A stretch of DNA of 13,573 nucleotides, taken from Campylobacteraceae bacterium. GTDB lineage: Bacteria; Campylobacterota; Campylobacteria; Campylobacterales; Campylobacteraceae. The stretch is from NCBI GenBank assembly GCA_031276365.1, contig JAISNG010000180.1, positions 1-13,573 of the forward strand, read 5' to 3'. Below, piece after piece: positions 7,210-13,400 of this stretch (positions are counted from its first letter, which is position 1; each line of letters begins with the position of its first letter). Under the pieces are notes generated by a model that was given only the letters and a program-made list of their open reading frames with translations, did not search any database and was not told where the DNA came from. Both the position numbers and the translations under genes were made by a program.

Positions 7210-8513
7210 CACTTTTTTTCTACTCCGAAATGTTTATAAAAGAAGTTTTTGATAAATTTCAAAGGCGCTCTGTTGATTGCCAAAGAGCCTTCGGGGACGT
7301 TTTTTGTAATGGTCGTGCCAGCTGCTATGATAACATTGTCACCTACCTCAACTGGAGCAACAAATTGCGTATCACTGCCGATAAATACATTTTTGCCGAT
7401 AACAGTCTGATATTTTTCTTTGCCGTCGTAATTACATGTGATAGTTCCGCAGCCGACATTCGTCCCCTCATCTATCAGCGCATCGCCAAGGTAACTCAAA
7501 TGTCCTGCTTTAACGCCTGTGAGGGTTGATTTTTTGACCTCTACGAAATTTCCTATGTGGGAATTTTTTATGAGTGAATATGGTCTTACATGAGCAAACG
7601 GACCTACGGACGAATCTATCACGGTGCTTGATTCTATCATTGTGTGTGATTTGATGTGGCTGTTTTGTATGTGAGTTTTGCCAAGCAGTGTTACGCCGTT
7701 TTCAAGGATACTTTCACCCTCAATGGTAACGCCGGCTTCTATATAGATAGTCTCGGGAAGCCTCATGATAACGCCATCTTTCATGAATGCGTGTTTGATG
7801 CGATTTTGCATGATGCTCTCTGCCGCGGCAAGCTGCGCTTTTGAATTAATACCCATAAACATATTTTCCTCTACCAAAACCGCTTTCACGCTGTTTCCGT
7901 TCTCATTTGCCAGCTTTATCAAATCAGTTATGTAATACTCATTTTGCGCGTTATTGTTGTCAAGCTTTGGCAGCATTTTATTTAGAAAATGCGTATTGAA
8001 CGAATATACGCCGGCATTTACAAGATTTATCCTTCTCTGCTCATCTGTGGCGTCTTTCTCTTCTATGATTTCTTTTACATGAAGTTCATTGTCCGCCAAA
8101 ACGCGCCCGTAGCCTTTTGGTTTATTTGTATAAAATGCGCTCATTACGATATCTGTCTTTTCATCTTCACACAAAAGTTTCATATCTTCGGTACGCAAAA
8201 GCGGCATATCTCCACTTAAAACAAGCACTCTTTTATATTTTGGCTTAAGTCCCATAATAGCGCCGCCTGTTCCTGGAAAGCGCGTATGATCTTGTATGAC
8301 TATGTGAAGACCTGCAAATTTTTTCAAAAGCTCGGCTTTTATATCTTCGCTGTGATGAAAAAGCACTACGTGTATGTCGTCTGAGAGCGACTGCGCCTCT
8401 TTTAATATGTGATGAAGCATGGTATATCCGCAAAGTTTATGCAGGACTTTTGGAGCGGAGGATTTCATTCTTGTGCCAAGACCTGCAGCCATAATCGCTA
8501 TTGAAGGACGCAT
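7209..8513 (-). CDS. glmU: Bifunctional UDP-N-acetylglucosamine pyrophosphorylase / glucosamine-1-phosphate N-acetyltransferase
   Basis: GlmU acetylates glucosamine-1-phosphate and then couples it to UTP to give UDP-GlcNAc, the precursor of peptidoglycan and LPS. The N-terminal uridyltransferase domain shows A9-A10-G11-L12-G13-T14-R15-M16-K17 with P21-K22, then G-T-G-G-A-I, L-S-G-D-M-P-L, Y-G-R-V and N-A-G-V-Y. From about residue 240 a left-handed beta-helix of hexapeptide repeats follows, with the acetyltransferase block G-H-L-S-Y-L-G-D-A and G-C-G-T-I-T-C-N-Y-D-G. I chose ATG 8513 (434 residues): an AAGGAA sequence lies 5 bases upstream, and the protein then starts with the usual basic residue before the nucleotide motif. 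A longer frame to 8552 adds 13 residues that fit nothing in the family. The DUF1287 gene ends 45 bases upstream. Confidence 0.96.
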   Translation of the reverse strand: MRPSIAIMAAGLGTRMKSSAPKVLHKLCGYTMLHHILKEAQSLSDDIHVVLFHHSEDIKAELLKKFAGLHIVIQDHTRFPGTGGAIMGLKPKYKRVLVLSGDMPLLRTEDMKLLCEDEKTDIVMSAFYTNKPKGYGRVLADNELHVKEIIEEKDATDEQRRINLVNAGVYSFNTHFLNKMLPKLDNNNAQNEYYITDLIKLANENGNSVKAVLVEENMFMGINSKAQLAAAESIMQNRIKHAFMKDGVIMRLPETIYIEAGVTIEGESILENGVTLLGKTHIQNSHIKSHTMIESSTVIDSSVGPFAHVRPYSLIKNSHIGNFVEVKKSTLTGVKAGHLSYLGDALIDEGTNVGCGTITCNYDGKEKYQTVIGKNVFIGSDTQFVAPVEVGDNVIIAAGTTITKNVPEGSLAINRAPLKFIKNFFYKHFGVEKK

Positions 8514-8518
8514 GAAAA

Positions 8519-8524
8519 TTCCTT
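8519..8524 (-). promoter_or_regulatory. Ribosome-binding site deciding the glmU start
   Basis: On the minus strand this reads AAGGAA, 5 bases before ATG 8513. It favours this start over the upstream in-frame codon at 8552. Confidence 0.7.
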
Positions 8525-8558
8525 TTAGAAAATTAGCTTGATATTGTATCAAAAAAAC

Positions 8559-9134
8559 CTATTGATAAACATAATGTCCAATAATCTTATAAGAGAAAAG
8601 ACAATCCTCCAACACTTGACCAAATCCAATATTGTGCACTATCATATGCCTTTGTCCATCGTGAGATTTTTTATCCGCTACTATGCCTATATGAGTAGAA
8701 CCATTCTCAAGTTTCCAAGCTACGATATCGCCCTGTACATAATCTTCGGCATTTTTTGTTATAGGTTTTATTGTCCCATGTCTTTCAAAAAACTTCATAA
8801 GATTTGGAACGCGGCGATGGTCAATATTTTTATCAGTCTTTTTTGTCCCCCAATTTTTAGGATATTTATCAAAATTTGCCGCCATATCCTCATGTACAAG
8901 CTGCTGTAAATCAATGTCCACTTTTCTGTAAGCTCGTATTACCACATCTGTGCAGACGCCAAATTCTGGCGGTATGTCGCCGTTTGGGTAGGCAATTTTA
9001 AAATAAGCCGCATTGTAACTTACGTTATCGTTTGTCAAGCTAACCGCCACATCCGAGAGGCGTTTTGAAAAATCCGCATTATCGCCGAACACAAAAGTGC
9101 AGAAAAACAGCAGCGCGCAGGCAGTTTTTTTCAC
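8559..9134 (-). CDS. DUF1287 family exported protein (YijF-like, NlpC/P60-type fold)
   Basis: A 191-residue protein with an N-terminal signal peptide: Lys2-Lys3, a hydrophobic core at about 5-16 and probable cleavage near G17. Mature residues match the DUF1287 pattern: I-A-Y-P-N-G-D, G-V-C61-T-D-V-V-I-R-A-Y-R, a V-H-E-D-M-A-A-N-F block, N-I-D-H-R-R-V-P-N-L, G-D-I-V-A-W, H148-I-G-I-V-A-D and V-H-N-I-G. C61 and H148 fall where a cysteine hydrolase dyad would be in papain-like folds, so a periplasmic amidase or peptidase is plausible, but the family has no firmly established function that I know of. The start is GTG 9134 with AGG 8 bases upstream. Cys12 lies in the hydrophobic segment (L-F-F-C), which is a poor lipobox. 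It is divergent from the cvfB-like gene and probably co-transcribed with glmU. Confidence 0.88.
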   Translation of the reverse strand: MKKTACALLFFCTFVFGDNADFSKRLSDVAVSLTNDNVSYNAAYFKIAYPNGDIPPEFGVCTDVVIRAYRKVDIDLQQLVHEDMAANFDKYPKNWGTKKTDKNIDHRRVPNLMKFFERHGTIKPITKNAEDYVQGDIVAWKLENGSTHIGIVADKKSHDGQRHMIVHNIGFGQVLEDCLFSYKIIGHYVYQ

Positions 9135-9161
9135 CTTAAAAACCTTTTTGAATTGGAGATT

Positions 9162-9170
9162 TGTTATAAT
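9162..9170 (+). promoter_or_regulatory. Extended -10 promoter of the cvfB-like gene, shared with the divergent DUF1287 gene
   Basis: The plus strand has TGTTATAAT, a perfect extended -10 (TGnTATAAT). Transcription would start near 9177 and leave a leader of roughly 27 bases before the AUC codon at 9204. Because TTATAA is palindromic, the minus strand also offers TATTAT or TATAAC at the same place, about 35 bases before the DUF1287 GTG. I see no good -35 box on either strand, as is common in Campylobacterota. This is by eye only. Confidence 0.55.
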
Positions 9171-9191
9171 ATCTTTTTTATATCCGCATGT

Positions 9192-9196
9192 AAAGG
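9192..9196 (+). promoter_or_regulatory. Ribosome-binding site before the proposed AUC start of the cvfB-like gene
   Basis: AAAGG lies 7 bases before ATC 9204, an ideal distance. It would be far too remote (94 bases) to serve the first canonical start codon, TTG 9291. Confidence 0.5.
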
Positions 9197-9203
9197 CTGA
9201 CCA

Positions 9204-10031
9204 ATCAAAACAGGAAAAATCAATCAGTTAAAAGTCGCGCGTACAAGCGATTACGGACTTTATCTAAAAGACAATGAAGAAAATGAAGTATTGCTTCCAA
9301 ATGCTTACGTAACGCCGTTTATGGAAATCGGTAAAGCTGTAGAGGCGTTTATCTTTCATGATTCTGAGGGCAGGCTCACGGCTTCTACGGTCATTCCAAA
9401 TGCAAAACTTGGAGAGTTTGCGTTGATGGAAGTTGCCGATGTGTCGTCATTTGGCGCATTTGTTGATTGGGGATTGCCAAAAGAACTTTTTGTACCTTTG
9501 AAATATCAAAAAACTCCATTTAAAACAGGTCAAAAAAGGGTAATCTTTGTTGCTCTTGACGAATTTAGCGGAAGGCTCATCGGGGTTGAAAAATTTGGTA
9601 AATTTTTGCCTAAATCACATCCGAAATTTACACAAAATGAAAAAGTAAAACTCTTCATCTTGGCAAAAACTCCGCTTGGTTTTAAGGTGATTATTAATAA
9701 TAGATTTGAGGGTATGTTATATCAAAATGAGATTTTTGAAAATCTTGAAATCGGAAGCAAAAAAGAGGGGTATATTAAAAAGATTAGAAATGACGGCAAA
9801 ATAGATGTGTCACTGCAGCCTTTGGGTGAGAGCGCGGAACTTGCGGCGCAGACAAAAGTGCTTGAGATTTTGCGCAAGAATGATTATAAAGCGCCTTACA
9901 ATACAAAAAGCTCCCCAGAAGAGATTTATGAAATTTTCGGTATCAGCAAAAAAAGTTTCAAGCAAGTCATAAACAATCTGCAAAAAGAGGGCTTAATAAA
10001 AATAACCGAAGGTGGCATAGATATGGCGTAA
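9204..10031 (+). CDS. CvfB-like S1/OB-fold and winged-helix RNA-binding protein, probable AUC start
   Basis: The protein resembles CvfB (YitL) regulators: tandem S1-type OB folds followed by a winged helix. From ATC 9204 it has 275 residues. Residues 5-30 (I-N-Q-L-K-V-A-R-x-S-D-Y-G-L-Y-L, then E-V-L-L-P-N-A-Y-V) form the first S1-like domain. The second is near 70-105 (V-A-D-V-S-S-F-G-A-F-V-D-W-G). A third is around 145-200. The C-terminal 60 residues or so (S-P-E-E-I-Y-E-I-F-G-I-S-K-K-S-F-K) form the winged helix. An in-frame TGA at 9198 bounds the frame, and the only ATG, GTG or TTG before the conserved core is TTG 9291, which would delete half of the first domain. Start therefore uncertain: AUC 9204, a mutated or misread ATG, or a truncated protein from 9291. 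Role presumed to be RNA binding in post-transcriptional control. Confidence 0.82.
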   Translation: MKTGKINQLKVARTSDYGLYLKDNEENEVLLPNAYVTPFMEIGKAVEAFIFHDSEGRLTASTVIPNAKLGEFALMEVADVSSFGAFVDWGLPKELFVPLKYQKTPFKTGQKRVIFVALDEFSGRLIGVEKFGKFLPKSHPKFTQNEKVKLFILAKTPLGFKVIINNRFEGMLYQNEIFENLEIGSKKEGYIKKIRNDGKIDVSLQPLGESAELAAQTKVLEILRKNDYKAPYNTKSSPEEIYEIFGISKKSFKQVINNLQKEGLIKITEGGIDMA

Positions 10032-10072
10032 AACGTACATATTCGTTTAAATTCGGTTATTACGTGCATGAT

Positions 10073-10104
10073 AGCCTTGCGTGTAAAGCTGTTATTTTTT
10101 ATTT
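10073..10104 (+). terminator. Weak terminator-like hairpin after the cvfB-like gene
   Basis: AGC and GCT arms with an internal mismatch and TT/AA pairs (10073-10090) are followed by a T-rich run (GTTATTTTTTATTT). The stem is short and low in GC, so the call is tentative. Confidence 0.25.
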
Positions 10105-10106
10105 GA

Positions 10107-10195
10107 CGGACGGCGGTGTGCGAGTGATAATCTTCTATGTAGATTACCGCAAAAAGTGCGCTCTTATGGTCTGTTTTGCGGTATAGTTTCGTCCG
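10107..10195. repeat. Nested inverted repeats, possible structured RNA or cruciform
   Basis: An outer 6-base pair of arms (CGGACG 10107-10112 and CGTCCG 10190-10195) encloses a perfect 10-base inverted repeat (TACCGCAAAA 10145-10154 and TTTTGCGGTA 10174-10183, 19-base loop). A 6-base hairpin (TAATCT 10128-10133 and AGATTA 10141-10146) overlaps it by two bases, so those two are alternatives. There is no coding explanation. Confidence 0.5.
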
Positions 10196-10260
10196 CGGCA
10201 GTTTACAAAGCAGTCATTTTGCTTCTGAAAACTCTCAATGTCTGTTCTGCTGATGGTGTT

Positions 10261-10274
10261 TGCCATTTTTGGCA
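10261..10274. repeat. Short perfect hairpin TGCCA-TTTT-TGGCA
   Basis: Five-base arms with a four-base loop, without a following T-run. It could arise by chance. Confidence 0.35.
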
Positions 10275-10395
10275 GAGGATATGTATGTTGGCGACTCCGC
10301 ATCTTTTTGTTCAATAAAATTCTTCACATTGTCGTTTATTATATGTTTCCTGCGCCGTTTTATATTTTTTCCAAATGCCGCTGCGATGTTAATAC

Positions 10396-10401
10396 TATAA
10401 T
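10396..10401 (+). promoter_or_regulatory. Candidate -10 box (TATAAT) of the autotransporter gene
   Basis: A perfect TATAAT with a predicted start near 10408, giving a leader of about 75 bases. A second candidate, TACAAT at 10449-10454, would give a leader of about 23 bases. I cannot choose between them by eye; no clear -35 box exists for either. Confidence 0.35.
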
Positions 10402-10404
10402 ATT

Positions 10405-10423
10405 GATAATGCTTATTGTTATT
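10405..10423 (+). promoter_or_regulatory. Fur-box-like sequence in the autotransporter promoter region
   Basis: GATAATGCTTATTGTTATT matches the classical 19-base Fur consensus (GATAATGATAATCATTATC) at 14 of 19 positions by my count. It lies just downstream of the TATAAT at 10396, overlapping the predicted transcription start, where Fur represses. Strong AT bias makes chance matches likely, so this is a hypothesis. Confidence 0.3.
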
Positions 10424-10472
10424 AATAGTATTTTAATATTCAAAGATGTACAATACGCTTTTATCCATAAAC

Positions 10473-10476
10473 AAGG
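10473..10476 (+). promoter_or_regulatory. Ribosome-binding site deciding the autotransporter start
   Basis: AAGG is 7 bases before ATG 10484 but only 1 base before the other in-frame ATG at 10478, so 10484 is preferred. Confidence 0.55.
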
Positions 10477-10483
10477 TATGAAT

Positions 10484-13400
10484 ATGCACAACATATGCTA
10501 TGTCAAAAAGAGAAATATCGGCAGTTTTTCTTCTGTTTTGGTTTTTATCGGTATGGTTTTGGTATCAAATCTTAATGCTGACTGCGTTGATTTGGGAGGA
10601 GGGCATATTAGCTGCAACGAGAGCGTTAATTCTGATGTTTATACCGATATGTCAAATGGAGTTTCAAGCTCATTGCTATTGGATATAAATACTACAAATG
10701 CCTATGGCGTGCATAACGATAACAACGGAAGCTGGAGATTTGAGGGATTAAATATAGCGACAGTCGGCAGCGGCGCATACGCGGCATATATACAAAGCGG
10801 CGGAAATATCAGTATCGGCGATAATGCAAACATAACTACAAACGGCAGTGCTTCTTATGCCGTGAACGCCGAAAGCGGTTCAAACATATTTATAGGCGAT
10901 AATGCAGAGATATCCGCACATGGACCGAATGTGCCTCCTACTTACAGCGCAACTCCTCAAAGTTTAAGCCATGCAGTCGTTGCATCGGGTTCAAATATAA
11001 CTATAGGCGACAATGCAAACATACTCACAACAGGTATCGGAAGTTATGGCGTGAGGACGATCAATAACGGCATTTCGCATATAATCATAGGTGATAATGT
11101 AACCATAGCAACCACAGGCGGCGATACGTATTGCGGAAACTGCGGACGCACTTCTCCGACAACAGGGTGGTGGTCATACGGCGTTGTAACGGAAGGCGCT
11201 GGTTCTGATATTACTATAGGCAATAACGCAAACATAAGCACGCAAGGCGCAATGGCTTATGCCTTATATACCGTCAGTCAAAATACGGCTATTTATGTAG
11301 GCGATAATGCGGCTATTTCTACAAGCGGAGATAGAAACTCATATGCCATATATGCTCAAAATTCCGGAAAAGTTTTTATAGGCGACAATGCGCATATAAC
11401 CACTACAGGCAATGAGCTTTATCTGCATAACTCAAGCGCCGGCAACGGTCAGCCTCATGCGATATATGCCACAGGCAGTGGAACACTCCTTGATATAGGC
11501 GATAACGCGGTTATAAGTACATACGGATATGACGCTACTGCGGTAAGCGGCACAAGTTTTGTAAATATTACTATAGGCGGCAATGCACGCATAACTACAT
11601 ACGGAGAAGGCGTAAACAATACTCCAAATGCCGTTACCAACGAAGGGGGCTTCGGCGTAAAAATCAGAGGTTCTTCGGCTGATTTTACTTTGGGTGATAA
11701 TGCCGTTATAACTACTTACGGCAACCGCGCATTAGGTGTGCAGATAAGAGAGACGAGCCGCGGAGTTTTCGGCGACAACCTTACAGTCATAACGTATGGC
11801 AACAATTCCGCCGCCATTGAAAATTGGGATAGAAGTAATGTTACAATAGGAGACAATGCGCTTATATTTACATTTGGAGATGTTTCTCACGCTATCCGCG
11901 CTTTAACAAGTACGGGAGCAGGTACAGCTACTACCATCATAGGAAACGGGGCTTTGATATCTACTTCAGGAGACGGCTCTTATGCTGTGTTTGCCGAAGG
12001 CAGAAGCGCAGCTGTAGGCTCAAGAATTATTTTAAATACCGATACGAATATTTCAGTTTTGGGAACAGACTCTTATGCAATATATTCTGCAAATACCAAC
12101 GCTTTAGTTACAACAAACGGTACTGTTAAGATGAACATTTTTGGTAATATAACGGCACAAAACGGCGGTGTGGTTGATTTGAATTTGGGAGATGGTTCTA
12201 ATTTATACGGAAGTACCGAACTTGGTTCAAACGGAGCAAGCGTTATAAATCTTACGTTTGACGGAGACAATTCGCGATGGACGACAAAAGGCAGCTCATC
12301 TTTAACAAATCTCTATTTGACAAACAGTGCTGAAGTTGATTTGACGCAGAGCGCATCATACGTTACGTTAAGTATTGACAATCTGAACGGAGAGGGCGTA
12401 TTTTATCAGAGGATAAATCCTTTCGGCAACGGGGATTTGATAGTGATAAATAACAGCTCTTCGGGAAATTATGAGCTGATATTCGACAAAGCCGCGTTTG
12501 GAAGTTACAGCGCCACTGGAGATGAGGAGTTTTTACTTATAGAACAAAATGCAAGCGGTGCGCACAGTGCAGTATTTACGGGTGAAGCATGGATAGGAGC
12601 ATATGTTTACCGCGTAGGTAACACAAGTAACGCTCAATATTTGACAACAGGCACGCCAAATGGAGGAGGCGGCAGTGGAGGCGGAGGCGCTCCGTTAAAT
12701 ACCATAGCCTTATCATCAATAAGCTTTGCAAATATCAACTATATCTCAAATTATGCAAATACCCAAACTCTGCTCCAAAGATTGGGAGAGATTAATCACA
12801 ATAGAGATACGCTTGATGATATCTGGATAAAAACATACGCTGGTAAATTAGATTCGTTTGATAAAAAATTTGACATACAAGATGTTGATTATTACGGCTT
12901 ACATGGAGGATTTGACAGGATATACGACACAAAGAGCGGCAAATTTTTTGCAGGCTTTATGTTTGGTCTATCTAAAACGAATATTGATTACAGACTTGGA
13001 GACGGCAAAGTCAGCTCTTATGATATGGGCTTGTATGCTTCATATAAAAATGAGAGGGATTTTTATATTGACACTCTTTTAAAACATACAAGAAATGAGA
13101 ATAAGTTCGGCATTGTAGTAAACGGTGAAAAAATCACAGGAAACAGCGATATGAACGCGTATTTGTTATCAGTTGAGAGCGGCAAGAAGTTTTATGTCGG
13201 CAACGGCTTTTATGTAGAACCTCAAGCCGAAATTACATTCAGCAAACAATCAGGAGGAACGAGCGTCGCCGAATCTGGATTGCTGACAAAATTTGACAGT
13301 TACAACTCAATTTTGGGAAGGCTTAGCGCAGTTGTCGGCTACAGCGTCAAAGATGCGGTAAATATATATTACAAAGCAGGCTGCATAAAAGAGTTTGACG

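Larger units (their letters stand above)
10391..10432. repeat. AT-rich 8-base inverted repeat upstream of the autotransporter
   Basis: AATACTAT (10391-10398) and ATAGTATT (10425-10432) are perfect inverted copies 26 bases apart. They flank the candidate -10 box and the Fur-like sequence, so the element may be an operator. In DNA this AT-rich, chance is a real alternative. Confidence 0.45.
10032..10483. other. Intergenic region without a convincing gene, rich in inverted repeats
   Basis: About 450 bases separate the cvfB-like gene from the autotransporter. No frame on either strand gives a recognisable protein. A minus-strand frame of about 100 codons crosses the cvfB end but has no suitable start and no family resemblance that I can see. 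The region holds a weak terminator-like sequence, several stem-loops (10107-10195 and 10261-10274), and a very AT-rich promoter zone from about 10385 with a Fur-box-like sequence. Confidence 0.7.

Noticed and set aside
8538..8909. Plus-strand frame of 123 codons opposite the DUF1287 gene
   Set aside because: The hydrophobic translation is typical of an antisense frame, and DUF1287 motifs occupy the minus strand throughout.
9188..9193. ATG TAA start-stop pair upstream of the cvfB-like gene as a regulatory mini-frame
   Set aside because: No ribosome-binding sequence precedes it, and the six bases are easily explained by chance.
9900..10220. Minus-strand open stretch of about 100 codons across the cvfB 3' end and the gap, as a decayed gene
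   Set aside because: It has no upstream ATG, GTG or ribosome-binding site, part of it is antisense to cvfB, and I recognise no family.
10500..10688. Small plus-strand frame at the start of the autotransporter
   Set aside because: It is a shifted frame over the signal peptide region; the true frame from 10484 stays open for over 3 kb.
10808..11970. Regularly spaced similar DNA segments that might suggest a CRISPR array
   Set aside because: The similarity is at protein level with a three-base phase, unit lengths vary from 78 to 129 bases, and there are no identical repeats with unique spacers.
11044..12270. Several short minus-strand frames opposite the autotransporter passenger
   Set aside because: They translate the reverse of the repeat units into Pro/Val/Thr-rich peptides and follow the repeat period, so they are artefacts of codon bias.
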